From NCBI GenBank assembly GCA_016708585.1, contig JADJFK010000006.1, forward strand, positions 1 through 64,000: a stretch of 64,000 bases of DNA. Direction: 5' to 3'. A program made the position numbers and the translations under genes. Source of the stretch: Sulfuritalea sp. GTDB lineage: Bacteria; Pseudomonadota; Gammaproteobacteria; Burkholderiales; Rhodocyclaceae. Below are positions 18,506 through 27,460 of this stretch, in pieces; position 1 is the stretch's first letter; each line of letters begins with the position of its first letter. The notes beneath the pieces are model-generated. The model was not told the origin of the DNA. It did no database searches and saw only the letters and a program-made list of their open reading frames with translations.

Positions 18506-19858
18506 ATGGGAATGTTTGGAGGGGCCTATAACACCATCGCCTTCGATGCCAACAAGTGTGACGGCTGCGGCGATTGCATGACGGCCTGTGCCACGGCCAA
18601 GACCGGCACTGTCGATCAATCGCGCTCGCGCATCCAGATCGTCGGCAGCGAGGCTGAGGGCTTTGAACTGGCGCTGTGCCGCCAGTGCGCCGATCCGAAG
18701 TGCGTCACGGTCTGTCCGGCGGCGGCGCTGACCAAGAACTACGCCAACGGCGTGATCGACTGGAACGCGGACAAGTGCGTCGATTGCCTGCTGTGTACCG
18801 TCGGCTGCGCCTATGCCGGCATCGCCCTCGATGCCGGCACCGGCCACGTCGCCAAGTGCGATACCTGCGATGGTGCGCCGGCCTGCGTGCCGGCTTGCCC
18901 GCACGATGCGCTGACCTACGTCACCACCTCGCGCATCTATAACGAAGTCGGCGACTGGGAGGATCTCTTCGCTCCCGGCCTCGCCGGCTGCCAGGGCTGC
19001 AACACCGAACTGCTGATGCGCCACACGCTGCGCCGCGTGGGACCGGAAACGGTGCTGGCGACACCGCCGGGTTGCGTGCCGGGCATGGGCTCGGTCGGTT
19101 TCAACGGCACTACCGGGACCAAGATCCCGGTGTTCCATCCGCTGCTGACCAACACCGCCGCCATGCTGGCCGGCGTCAAGCGCCAGTACAAGCGGGTCGG
19201 CCGCGATGTCACGGCGCTGGCGATTGCCGGCGACGGCGGCGCGTCCGACGTGGGCTTCCAGTCGCTGTCGGGTGCGGCCGAACGCAACGAACAGATCCTG
19301 TTCATGGTGGTGGACAACGAGGGCTACATGAATACCGGCATGCAGCGTTCGAGCTGCACGCCCTACGGCGCGTGGACGTCGACCACGCCGATCGGCAAGG
19401 GCCCGGGCAACATTCCCTCGCAGGGCAAGACGCAGGACGCCAAGAACCTGCCGCTGATCATGGTCAACCACCGCTGCGAATATGTCGCGACGGCGTCGAC
19501 GGCCTACATGGAAGACCTCTACGACAAGCTCGACAAGGCGATCCAGGCCTCGAAGCGCGGCTTCGCCTACCTGCACGTGTATTCGCCCTGCACCACGGGC
19601 TGGCGCTTCCCGACCGACCAGAACATGGAAGTCGCGCGCAAGGCGGTCGAAACCAATTTCGTGATGTTGTGGGAATACAACCCGACCGACGGCCTGCACT
19701 TCACCAAGCCGGTCGATGATCCGCTGCCGGTCACCGAGTATCTCAAGGCGATGGGGCGCTTCCGCCACCTGAGTCCGGATCAGATTTCACACATTCAGGG
19801 CAAGGTCGTGGAGAATCTGGCCTTCGTCAAACAGATGGCGCATCGAGAAGCCGTTTAG
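18506..19858 (+). CDS. padI: Phenylglyoxylate:NAD oxidoreductase beta subunit PadI (TPP-binding)
   Basis: 450 aa. The N-terminal 160 residues carry ferredoxin-like cysteine groups (CDGCGDCMTAC, CRQCADPKCVTVCP, CVDCLLCTVGC, CDTCDGAPACVPACP). The rest is a PorB-type TPP domain with GDGGASDVGFQ and NEGYMNTGMQ (Mg/TPP site). It performs the decarboxylation chemistry on phenylglyoxylate. Starts 2 bp after padH at ATG 18506; an earlier open frame overlaps padH and is not used. Confidence 0.92.
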   Translation: MGMFGGAYNTIAFDANKCDGCGDCMTACATAKTGTVDQSRSRIQIVGSEAEGFELALCRQCADPKCVTVCPAAALTKNYANGVIDWNADKCVDCLLCTVGCAYAGIALDAGTGHVAKCDTCDGAPACVPACPHDALTYVTTSRIYNEVGDWEDLFAPGLAGCQGCNTELLMRHTLRRVGPETVLATPPGCVPGMGSVGFNGTTGTKIPVFHPLLTNTAAMLAGVKRQYKRVGRDVTALAIAGDGGASDVGFQSLSGAAERNEQILFMVVDNEGYMNTGMQRSSCTPYGAWTSTTPIGKGPGNIPSQGKTQDAKNLPLIMVNHRCEYVATASTAYMEDLYDKLDKAIQASKRGFAYLHVYSPCTTGWRFPTDQNMEVARKAVETNFVMLWEYNPTDGLHFTKPVDDPLPVTEYLKAMGRFRHLSPDQISHIQGKVVENLAFVKQMAHREAV

Positions 19859-19868
19859 GGGGAGAAAC

Positions 19869-21188
19869 ATGAGCAAGCAGAATAGTCCGGCCACGGGCCT
19901 GGATCCGATCGAGAAGGCCAGCCGCGACGAGTTGCAGGCCTTGCAGCTGCAGCGCATGAAGTGGTCGCTGAAGCACGCCTACGACAACGTGCCGCACTAC
20001 CGCAAGAAATACGATGCCGCCGGAGTGCATCCGGACGACCTGAAGCAGCTGTCCGACCTGGCAAAATTCCCCTTCACCACCAAGCTCGACCTGCGCGACA
20101 CCTATCCTTTCGGCATGTTCGCGACGCCGATGCGCGACATAGTGAGGATTCACGCTTCGTCCGGCACCACGGGCAAACCGACGGTGGTCGCTTATACGAA
20201 AAATGACATCGCGATGTGGGCGGGCCTCATGGCGCGTTCCCTGCGCGCCGCGGGTTGCTCGGCCGACGACATCATCCTCAACTCCTATGGCTACGGCCTG
20301 TTTACCGGCGGCCTCGGCGCCCACTACGGCGGCGAGGCCCTGGGCGCCACCGTGATACCGATGTCCGGCGGGCAGACCGAAAAGCAGGTGCAACTGATCC
20401 AGGACTTCAAGCCGACCGTGATCATGGCTACCCCGTCCTACGTGCTGACCATCGCCGACGAGATGATCAAGCAGGGCATGAAGCCGACCGAAAGCAGCTT
20501 GCGCGTCGGCGTCTTCGGCGCCGAGCCGTGGACCAACGAAATGCGGCGCGAGATCGAGGAGCGGCTCGGCATCGATGCCGTCGATATCTACGGCCTGTCG
20601 GAGGTCATGGGCCCCGGCGTGTCGTGCGAGTGCGTCGAGACCAAGGACGGTCCGCACATCTGGGAAGACCATTTCTACCCGGAGATCATCAATCCGGAAA
20701 CCGGCGAGGTGCTGCCCGACGGTGAAATCGGCGAACTGGTATTCACCTCGCTGTCGAAGGAGGCGCTGCCCATCCTGCGCTACCGCACGCGCGACCTGAG
20801 CCGCCTGCTGCCCGGCACGGCGCGCACCATGCGGCGCATGGAAAAGATCACCGGCCGCAGCGACGACATGCTGATCATCCGCGGCGTCAATGTATTTCCG
20901 ACGCAGATCGAGGAAGTGCTGCTGAAGAACCCCAATCTGTGCGCCCAGTACCAGTTGCAGGTTTCGCGCGACGGGCATCTCGACAAGCTGGACGTCTATG
21001 TCGAGGTCCGCGCCGACCTGTCCGACAAGATCGGCGCGCAACAGCGCAAGGAAATCGGCGCCGAGGTGAAGCATCACATCAAGTCGCTGGTGGGGGTTAC
21101 CGCGGACGTCCATGTGGTCGAGACCGACAAGGTGGAGCGCACCCTGGTCGGCAAGGCCAAGCGGGTCATCGACAGGCGGCCGAAATAA
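19869..21188 (+). CDS. padJ: Phenylacetate-CoA ligase PadJ
   Basis: 439 aa AMP-forming ligase of the PaaK family; activates phenylacetate to phenylacetyl-CoA, the entry step to PadBCD. Core motifs: SSGTTGKPTVVAYT (nucleotide loop), YGLSEVMGPG, and the C-terminal hinge GRSDDMLIIRGVNVFPTQIE. Preceded by GGGGGAGAAAC. Last gene of the pad operon. An aerobic PaaK role cannot be excluded, but no paa genes are present. Confidence 0.92.
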   Translation: MSKQNSPATGLDPIEKASRDELQALQLQRMKWSLKHAYDNVPHYRKKYDAAGVHPDDLKQLSDLAKFPFTTKLDLRDTYPFGMFATPMRDIVRIHASSGTTGKPTVVAYTKNDIAMWAGLMARSLRAAGCSADDIILNSYGYGLFTGGLGAHYGGEALGATVIPMSGGQTEKQVQLIQDFKPTVIMATPSYVLTIADEMIKQGMKPTESSLRVGVFGAEPWTNEMRREIEERLGIDAVDIYGLSEVMGPGVSCECVETKDGPHIWEDHFYPEIINPETGEVLPDGEIGELVFTSLSKEALPILRYRTRDLSRLLPGTARTMRRMEKITGRSDDMLIIRGVNVFPTQIEEVLLKNPNLCAQYQLQVSRDGHLDKLDVYVEVRADLSDKIGAQQRKEIGAEVKHHIKSLVGVTADVHVVETDKVERTLVGKAKRVIDRRPK

Positions 21189-21373
21189 TTGATGTCCGTT
21201 AAGTGAATAACCCTACGGCTGAAGTAATATTATCCGGCTGACCCGCAAGGGGCGATAAACGCAGTGCCCGGGTTCCGTGTCCGGGCGGTTCAAGGAATCA
21301 GTCTTAGGTTTTTTTGCAGCACCCGGGCAATTTTAATAAGGCGATCCGTTCGCCAAACCATGAGGAGACGCAG

Positions 21374-22405
21374 ATGAAGAAGCTGTTCGCAAAAACCCTG
21401 ATCGCCGCATCGCTTGCAGGAAGCGCATTCGTCGCCCAGGCGCAGGAGGTGACGCTGAAGGTGCATCATTTTCTGTCGCCGACGACCTTTATCCAGGTAG
21501 GCGTATTCGAGCCCTGGTGTGCGAAGCTGGCCAAGGAGTCCAACAACCGGATCAAGTGCCAGATATACCCGGCCATGCAACTGGGTGGAACGCCCCCACA
21601 GCTTTATGACCAGGCCAAGGACGGTGTGGCCGACATCGTCTGGACGGTGCCCGGCTATGCGGCTGGCCGCTTCCCGCTGTCGCAGGTTTTCGAACTGCCC
21701 TTCACGATGACCAATGCCGAAGCCACCAGCCGCGCTGCCTGGGAATTCGTGCAAGCCCATGGCCAGCAGGAGTTCAAGGACGTCCATCTGCTGGCCGCCC
21801 ACGTGCACGGTCCGGGCGTGATGTTCACCACCAAGAAGCAGATGAAGTCGATGGATGACTTCAAGGGGATGAAGTTCCGCGCCCCGACCCCGCTGACCAA
21901 CAAGATGCTCGCCATGCTGGGTGCCACACCGGTCGGCATGCCGGTGCCGGCGATTCCCGAAGCCTTGTCCAAGGGCGTGATCGAGGGTGCCGTGATTCCC
22001 TACCAGGTCGCTCCCAGCCTCAAGGTGCATGAACTGGTCAAGTTCGCCACGGAAACCGATCCCAAGTACCCGGCCCTTTACACGACCTTCTTCGTGGTCG
22101 CGATGAACAAGGCAAAATACGACTCGTTGCCGGCCGACCTGAAAAAGGTGATCGACAACAACTCGGGTATCGAATTTTCGGCCATGGCCGGCCGGGTGCA
22201 GGAAGCGGACGATGCTCCCGGACGCCAGAAGTTCAAGGATGCCGGCGTGACCATCAGTACCATCCCCGCGGCGGAGCTCGAGAAGTGGAAAAAGGCTACC
22301 GGCACTCTCGACGACGATTGGGTCGCCAACGCCACCAAGCTCGGCCATGACGGTCCCAAGCTCTACAAGGCAGCGCAGGACCTGATCAAGAAACATACGA
22401 AGTAA
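21374..22405 (+). CDS. TRAP transporter periplasmic substrate-binding protein (DctP type)
   Basis: 343 aa. A signal peptide is clear: basic KK at 2-3, hydrophobic core, and cleavage at AQA before QEVTLKVHHFL. The body has the DctP pattern (GGTPPQLYDQAKDGVADIVWTVPGYAAGRFP, then MKFRAPTPLTNKMLAMLGATPV with the carboxylate-binding Arg). It captures an organic acid in the periplasm for the DctQM permease that follows. Start chosen at ATG 21374 (GAGGAG upstream). Located after padJ, so an aromatic acid is a fair guess for substrate, but TRAP systems carry many acids. Confidence 0.88.
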   Translation: MKKLFAKTLIAASLAGSAFVAQAQEVTLKVHHFLSPTTFIQVGVFEPWCAKLAKESNNRIKCQIYPAMQLGGTPPQLYDQAKDGVADIVWTVPGYAAGRFPLSQVFELPFTMTNAEATSRAAWEFVQAHGQQEFKDVHLLAAHVHGPGVMFTTKKQMKSMDDFKGMKFRAPTPLTNKMLAMLGATPVGMPVPAIPEALSKGVIEGAVIPYQVAPSLKVHELVKFATETDPKYPALYTTFFVVAMNKAKYDSLPADLKKVIDNNSGIEFSAMAGRVQEADDAPGRQKFKDAGVTISTIPAAELEKWKKATGTLDDDWVANATKLGHDGPKLYKAAQDLIKKHTK

Positions 22406-22514
22406 GCAAGCTTAGATGCAATAGTTCCGGGTACTGGCGAGTGCTGGTACCCGGATTACGACTGACTGTTCCCTGCAACTCGCAGGCAACGGCTTTCCAA
22501 ATCAGGAGTTGGTC

Positions 22515-23039
22515 ATGGCGGACGCCATTTTTGTGGACTCTGATGCGCGTCCGACTGCGCTTGTCGGCCGGCTTCTAAACGCGAGTTGTCGATTTTTTGC
22601 GATCTGCGCCGGCATCATGCTGATCCTGATGGCACTGATGTCGCTGACCAGCATCGTCGGCCGCTCGCTTTTCGACAAGCCGATCCTCGGTGATTACGAG
22701 CTGGTGCAGATTATGTCCGCCATTGCGGTCACCATGTCGCTGCCCTTTTGCCAGATGATCCGCGGGCACATCATCGTCGATTTTTTCACCGTCGGCTTGC
22801 CGCGCAAAGTCAATCGCGTCTTCGACGTCTTTGCCTCCCTTATATTGGCCGTCGCCGCATTTGCCTTCACCTGGCGCATCGGCATCGGCATGTTTGACCT
22901 GCGCGAAAACGGCGACGCGTCGATGCTGCTGAATGTCCCTACCTGGTGGGGCTATGCGCCGATGGTGCTTTCCTTCTTCCTGCTCGGCTGCACTGCGTTG
23001 TACACGGCATGGGTCGATCTGACGGGAGACCGCGCATGA
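22515..23039 (+). CDS. TRAP transporter small membrane subunit (DctQ type)
   Basis: 174 aa with four hydrophobic helices and the family pattern SLTSIVGRSLFDKPILGDYELVQ in the first half. It pairs with the large permease. ATG 22515 with AGGAG upstream (TTG 22509 less likely). Stop overlaps the DctM start (ATGA). Confidence 0.87.
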   Translation: MADAIFVDSDARPTALVGRLLNASCRFFAICAGIMLILMALMSLTSIVGRSLFDKPILGDYELVQIMSAIAVTMSLPFCQMIRGHIIVDFFTVGLPRKVNRVFDVFASLILAVAAFAFTWRIGIGMFDLRENGDASMLLNVPTWWGYAPMVLSFFLLGCTALYTAWVDLTGDRA

Positions 23040-24352
23040 CCGGTATCGAACAGGGCATGGCCATAGGCGCCCTGATGCTGCTTTTGATGGCCCTGCGCAT
23101 GCACATCGCGATGGCCATGCTGGTGGCGGGTTCCATCGGCTACATCTGGATCGCCGGTTCGGCAACCCTGCTGAACTACATGAAGACTGCGGCCTGGGCA
23201 CGTTACTCGATCTACGATCTTTCCGTCGTGCCGCTGTTCCTCCTGATGGGCCAGTTCGCCACCCACGGCGGCCTGTCCAAGGCGCTGTTCCGCGCCGGCG
23301 CGACGCTGATCGGCCATTGGCGCGGCGGCCTGGCGATGGCCGCCGTCGGCGCCTGCGCCGGTTTCGGCGCGATCTGCGGTTCCTCGCTTGCCACTGCCGC
23401 CACCATGGGCCAGGTGGCCTTGCCCGAGTTGCGCAACCACAAGTATTCCGGACGGCTGGCGACGGCGGCGATCGCCGCCGGCGGCACGCTGGGGATCCTG
23501 ATCCCGCCCTCGGTGCCGCTGGTGATCTACGCCATTCTCACCGAGCAGAACATCGCCAAGCTGTTCATGGCGGCGGTGATTCCCGGCATCATCGCCATGC
23601 TGGGCTACATGATCGTGATCGGCATCATCGCCCGCGTCGACCCCAATGCAGCGCCGCGCGGCGAGCAGGCCAGCTTCGCCGAGAAGCTCAAGGCGATCGC
23701 CGAGACCTGGCCGGTGATGCTGATTTTCGTCGCCGTGATCGGCGGCATCTACGGCGGATTCTTCACGCCGACCGAAGCCGCCTCGATCGGTACGCTGGCC
23801 ACCGCCTTCGTCGCCTGGCGTTCGGGCGGGCTCTCCAAGCGCGGCTTCCTCGAGTGCGTGTATGGCACGGCGCAGGCCACCGCGATGATCTTCCTGATCC
23901 TGCTCGGCGCCGACATCATGAACGTCTTCCTCGCCCTGACGCAGATGCCGGCGGAACTGGCGAAGTGGGTGGTCGGCCTCGGCTATTCGCCGGTACTGAT
24001 CCTGTTCGTGATCATTTTCATCTACCTGGTGCTCGGCTGCATCATGGACAGCCTGTCGATGATCCTGCTCACCATCCCCATCTTCTTCCCCATCATCATG
24101 GGCATGGATTTCTGGGGGCTCGATCCGGAAAGCAAGGCGATCTGGTTCGGCATCCTGTCGTTGATGGTGGTCGAAATCGGCCTGATCACACCGCCGGTGG
24201 GACTCAACGTCTTCATCATCAGCAGCATGGCCAAGGAAACCTCGATGAAGGAGACCTTCATCGGCATCATCCCCTTCCTCGCCTCGGACCTGCTGCGCAT
24301 CACCCTGATCGTATTCGTGCCTTCGATTGCGCTGATCGCGCTGAAACTATAG
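23036..24352 (+). CDS. TRAP transporter large permease (DctM type)
   Basis: 438 aa, about 12 membrane segments, the ion-coupled transport subunit. Family features: FLLMGQFATHGGLSKALF, FGAICGSSLATAATMG, AAGGTLGILIPPSVPLVIYA and VEIGLITPPVGLNVF. Overlaps dctQ by 4 bp; a 9-bp hairpin follows the stop. Confidence 0.92.
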   Translation: MTGIEQGMAIGALMLLLMALRMHIAMAMLVAGSIGYIWIAGSATLLNYMKTAAWARYSIYDLSVVPLFLLMGQFATHGGLSKALFRAGATLIGHWRGGLAMAAVGACAGFGAICGSSLATAATMGQVALPELRNHKYSGRLATAAIAAGGTLGILIPPSVPLVIYAILTEQNIAKLFMAAVIPGIIAMLGYMIVIGIIARVDPNAAPRGEQASFAEKLKAIAETWPVMLIFVAVIGGIYGGFFTPTEAASIGTLATAFVAWRSGGLSKRGFLECVYGTAQATAMIFLILLGADIMNVFLALTQMPAELAKWVVGLGYSPVLILFVIIFIYLVLGCIMDSLSMILLTIPIFFPIIMGMDFWGLDPESKAIWFGILSLMVVEIGLITPPVGLNVFIISSMAKETSMKETFIGIIPFLASDLLRITLIVFVPSIALIALKL

Positions 24353-24356
24353 AAGC

Positions 24357-24380
24357 CGGCAGGCTCTGCAAAGCCTGCCG
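24357..24380 (+). terminator. Hairpin after the TRAP operon
   Basis: Perfect 9-bp stem CGGCAGGCT/AGCCTGCCG with a six-base loop, five bases after the dctM stop. No T run follows, so it may be an RNA 3'-end stabiliser rather than an intrinsic terminator. A second GC hairpin lies at about 24387-24409. Confidence 0.5.
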
Positions 24381-24480
24381 TGGATGGGCGGCGCCTGGCG
24401 CCGCCGGCCACCACGGCGCCCGCGCAAACAACGGCGGGTCCTAGTATCCTTGGGTTTTCGATCGACCTGGATCCCCCGTC

Positions 24481-25785
24481 ATGCCCCTGCCGCACCACGC
24501 CCGCCAAACCGCCCGCGACCTGATTGCCTTCATCGACGCCAGCCCCAGCCCCTGGCATGCGGCGGCCGGCGCCGAGCAGCATTTGCAGGCCGCCGGCTTC
24601 ACACGCCTGGAGGAGGGCGCGCGCTGGTCGCTGGCGCCGGGCGGGCGCCATTACGTGCTGCGCGGCGGCGCCTCGCTGATCGCCTTCACGCTCGGCAGCC
24701 GGCCGCTGGCGGAAGCCGGTTTCCGCATCGTCGGCGCGCACACCGATTCGCCGGGGCTGCGGCTCAAGCCGCGGCCGGCACTGGGCGGCGACGGCCTGGC
24801 GCGGCTGGCGGTGGAAGTCTATGGCGGGCCGATCCTGGCCACCTTCGCCGACCGCGACCTGTCGCTCGCCGGGCGCGTGATGCTGCGTGGCGCGGCCGGG
24901 CCGCAGGCGCGCCTGCTGCGCTTCGACCGGCCGCTGCTGCGCCTGCCCAACCTGGCGATCCACATGAATCGCGAGGTCAACGAAGCCGGGCTCAAGTTCG
25001 ACAAGCAGACCGAACTGCCGTTGCTGCTCGGCCTGCTGGACAAGGACGGCGACGCCGATCCCCGCCTGCGCGAACTGCTGGCCGCCGCCGTGCAGTGTGC
25101 GCCGGATGACCTGCTGAGCTGGGAACTCGCCGCCTACGACGTGCAGCCGGGCAGCCTGTGGGGCGCCGACGAGGAGTTCATCGCCAGCCGGCAGCTCGAC
25201 AACCTGGCTTCATGCCATGCCGCGCTGGCCGCGCTGACGGCGGTGAGCGGGCCGGCGGCGACGACCGTCGCGGCCCTGTTCGACCACGAGGAAGTCGGCA
25301 GCGAAAGCGCGGCGGGCGCCGGCGGCAGCTTCGTCGGCGACGTGCTGGCGCGCATCGGCCTCGCCCAGGGGCTGGACGGCGAAGACCGGCGCCGCGCGCT
25401 GGCCAACAGCTTCTTCGTCAGCGCCGACATGGCCCATGCGTACAACCCGAATTTTCCGGCGGCCTACGAACCCGGGCACAAGGTGATGGTGAATGGTGGT
25501 CCGGTGATCAAGAGCAACGCCAACCAGCGCTACACCACCACCGCGGCCACCGCGGCGCGCTTCATGGCCCTGTGCCGGCACGCCGGCGTGCCCTGCCAGC
25601 AGTACGCGCATCGCGGCAACCTCGGTTGCGGCAGTACCATCGGTCCGGTCGTCGCGGCCCGGCTGGGCATTGCCGGCGTCGATGTCGGCTCGCCGATGTG
25701 GGCCATGCACAGCGCGCGTGAAAGCGCCGGCGCGCTCGATCCTGCCTGGATGATCGCCGCACTGGCCGCCTGTTACCTGAGCTGA
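24481..25785 (+). CDS. apeB: M18 family aminopeptidase
   Basis: 434 aa zinc aminopeptidase of the M18 (aspartyl aminopeptidase) family, a cytosolic peptide-trimming enzyme. Metal/catalytic blocks seen: GAHTDSPGLRLKPRP, FDHEEVGSESAAGAGG, and near the end DVGSPMWAMHSARE with the last metal His. Length is normal. No strong ribosome site before ATG 24481. Not related to the aromatic genes around it. Confidence 0.9.
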   Translation: MPLPHHARQTARDLIAFIDASPSPWHAAAGAEQHLQAAGFTRLEEGARWSLAPGGRHYVLRGGASLIAFTLGSRPLAEAGFRIVGAHTDSPGLRLKPRPALGGDGLARLAVEVYGGPILATFADRDLSLAGRVMLRGAAGPQARLLRFDRPLLRLPNLAIHMNREVNEAGLKFDKQTELPLLLGLLDKDGDADPRLRELLAAAVQCAPDDLLSWELAAYDVQPGSLWGADEEFIASRQLDNLASCHAALAALTAVSGPAATTVAALFDHEEVGSESAAGAGGSFVGDVLARIGLAQGLDGEDRRRALANSFFVSADMAHAYNPNFPAAYEPGHKVMVNGGPVIKSNANQRYTTTAATAARFMALCRHAGVPCQQYAHRGNLGCGSTIGPVVAARLGIAGVDVGSPMWAMHSARESAGALDPAWMIAALAACYLS

Positions 25786-25809
25786 TCGGGAACAAACAAG
25801 GAGTACCGC

Positions 25810-26532
25810 ATGGGCATCGATCCGCTGCCGCTCGACACCGACACCGTCCGCATCCTGTCGGGCGTCACCACCGCGACACTGACCACGGTCCTGCTCAAGA
25901 AGGGCCTGCGCAACGTCTGGATGCGCGGCGCGCGGCCCCTGCAGACCCCGCCCGTGCGCGTGGTCGGGCGCGCCTTCACGCTGCGCTTCGTGCCGGCGCG
26001 CGAGGACCTGGCGACGCCGGCCTCCTGGGCCTCGCCGATCTCGACGCGTGCCGCGATCGAGGCCATGCCGGCCGGCTGCATCGCCGTGGTGGACGCGCTG
26101 GGCGTGACCGACGCCGGCATCTTCGGCGACATCCTCTGCGGTCGCATGCAGAAGCGCGGGGTGGCGGCGCTGGTCAGCGACGGCGTGGTGCGCGATGTCC
26201 AGGGCGTGATGGCCACCGGGCTGCCGGTCTGGTGCCAGGGCACCGCGGCGCCGGCCTCGGTGGCGGGCCTGACCTTCGTCGGCTGGCAGGAACCGGTCGG
26301 CTGCGGCGGCGTCGCGGTGTTTCCCAACGACGTGGTGGTGGCCGATGCCGACGGCGCGATCGTGATCCCGGCCGCGCTGCTCGCCGAGGTGATCGCCGAG
26401 GCCGTGGAACAGGAGCGCATGGAAGCCTGGATCCTCGCCGAGGTCGCCGCCGGCGTGCCGCTGCCCGGGCTCTACCCGCCGAACGAGGAAACAAAGGCGC
26501 GCTACGCGGCGTGGGTGCGCAGGCAGGGCTGA
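25810..26532 (+). CDS. RraA-like / 4-hydroxy-4-methyl-2-oxoglutarate aldolase family protein
   Basis: 240 aa. The RraA fold covers RNase E inhibitors and HMG/oxaloacetate aldolases. Seen: SGVTTATLTTVLLKKGLRNVWM at the N-terminus and the metal/substrate site GDILCGRMQKRGVAALVSDGVVRD. This GD..G...R..G..G.V.DG pattern with Asp after the Arg is the aldolase-type signature. RBS AAGGAG before ATG 25810. Function as an aldolase or decarboxylase in a meta-cleavage-like pathway is possible; neighbours do not settle it. Confidence 0.78.
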   Translation: MGIDPLPLDTDTVRILSGVTTATLTTVLLKKGLRNVWMRGARPLQTPPVRVVGRAFTLRFVPAREDLATPASWASPISTRAAIEAMPAGCIAVVDALGVTDAGIFGDILCGRMQKRGVAALVSDGVVRDVQGVMATGLPVWCQGTAAPASVAGLTFVGWQEPVGCGGVAVFPNDVVVADADGAIVIPAALLAEVIAEAVEQERMEAWILAEVAAGVPLPGLYPPNEETKARYAAWVRRQG

Positions 26533-26542
26533 AAAACGCTGG

Positions 26543-26575
26543 CTCGCCGTATCGCCAGCGCCGACTTTTCAGTGC
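26543..26575 (+). repeat. Dispersed 26-bp repeat copy
   Basis: TCGCCGTAT then CGCCAGCGCCGACTTT, 11 bp after the RraA-like gene and upstream of the MNT gene. Confidence 0.8.
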
Positions 26576-26595
26576 GTCGGCTGTCAATCTTTGCC

Positions 26596-26613
26596 TGTAT
26601 CATCATGGGATAC
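26596..26613 (+). promoter_or_regulatory. Palindrome upstream of the MNT gene
   Basis: TGTATC at 26596-26601 and GATACA at 26608-26613, six bases apart, 21 bp before the MNT start; a likely autoregulatory site. Confidence 0.4.
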
Positions 26614-26633
26614 ATCAGGACTCGGATATTCCA

Positions 26634-26945
26634 ATGAGCATTGTCGACGATGCGCTGGCCTGTCTTGCAAAGGAAGTGCCTTCCGGTTCCCGGCTGATCG
26701 TGTTCGGTTCGCAAGCGCGTGGAACAGCCGATGCGGAGAGCGATCTTGATTTGCTGGTGGTCGAGCCGGCGGTAGGCGACCGCTTTGCGCAAATGGTGCG
26801 GCTTTCCGCCGCTCTGGGACGGCGCCTGATTCCGGCGGACGTGGTGGTCATGAGCGCGGAATCCTTCGAGCGACAAAAGGCCGTCGTCAATACTCTCGCC
26901 TGGCGCGCCGCGCGCGAAGGGCAGGTGCATGAATTCGCCGCTTGA
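26634..26945 (+). CDS. MNT-type nucleotidyltransferase (antitoxin of a MNT/HEPN pair)
   Basis: 103 aa minimal nucleotidyltransferase. The polymerase-beta-like motif is GSQARGTADAESDLDLLVV (GS...DxD). In characterised MNT/HEPN modules this protein AMPylates the HEPN RNase toxin and neutralises it. ATG 26634 is in frame with a long upstream shadow frame. Its last 17 bases overlap the HEPN start codon region. The partner toxin is interrupted here. Confidence 0.85.
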   Translation: MSIVDDALACLAKEVPSGSRLIVFGSQARGTADAESDLDLLVVEPAVGDRFAQMVRLSAALGRRLIPADVVVMSAESFERQKAVVNTLAWRAAREGQVHEFAA

Positions 26946-27324
26946 GCACGCGTAGGCGCTGCTTGCGAGGGCCGACGACTTCTACGTCGTCCGCCGCATG
27001 AAGGGAGATACAGAGGCGCCGACCTGGGTGATCGGATTCCACGCCCAGCAAGCCGTGGAAAAGTCGCTCAAGGCAGTGCTTTCCGGTGCCGGGCAGGTGT
27101 ATCCGAGGACGCATAACCTGGTCATGCTCGCGCAACTACTCAACGAGGCCCGGATTCCGATGCCGCCTGATGCAGAGGAATTCGGCGCGCTTACGCCCTT
27201 CGGTGTTGTGCTGCGCTACGAGGTCACGGTTGCCGACGAGCCTCCTGCAATCGATATCTCTCGCCTGGATGCGATGATCTCGCGAACGCTCGCCTGGGCG
27301 AAGGCGCAGTTGACCGGCAAATAG
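26929..27324 (+). pseudogene. HEPN-domain toxin with an amber codon at position 9
   Basis: From ATG 26929 (overlapping the MNT stop) the frame reads MNSPLEHA, TAG at 26953-26955, then ALLARADDFYVVRRMKGD and a full HEPN body: WVIGFHAQQAVEKSLKAVL, and YPRTHNLVMLAQLL near the catalytic region. The first helix of HEPN proteins normally runs across the position of the stop, so this is one nonsense change in an otherwise open 131-codon gene. Restart at ATG 26998 would give 108 aa lacking the first helix. Either a disarmed toxin or a sequence error. Confidence 0.8.
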
Positions 27325-27360
27325 CCTCTACCCGGAGTGCTTGGCGGGGCCTGTCTCTTG

Positions 27361-27390
27361 CGCGCCGTGCTGCCGGCAACGACTTTTCGG
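27361..27390 (+). repeat. Degenerate dispersed repeat copy
   Basis: CGCCGTGCTGCCGGCAACGA then CTTTTC resembles the repeat but has several changes in the core. Confidence 0.4.
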
Positions 27391-27460
27391 CCGAGGCGGT
27401 CAGCGGCGCTTGCCCAGTGAGCTTCCGTCCCAGTCAAATTGCGGACATCTGCCTGCCGCC

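Noticed and set aside
21266..21287. Terminator after padJ
   Set aside because: GCCCGG/CCGGGC stem is short with a large loop and no T run; not strong enough to list as a feature.
26596..26613. PaaX operator upstream of the MNT gene
   Set aside because: It uses the same TGTATC/GATACA words but in opposite order and with 6-bp spacing; more likely a local autoregulatory palindrome.
26543..27390. Insertion sequence ends flanking the MNT/HEPN pair
   Set aside because: The two flanking repeat copies are in the same orientation, one is degenerate, and there is no transposase, so an IS or compound transposon is not supported.
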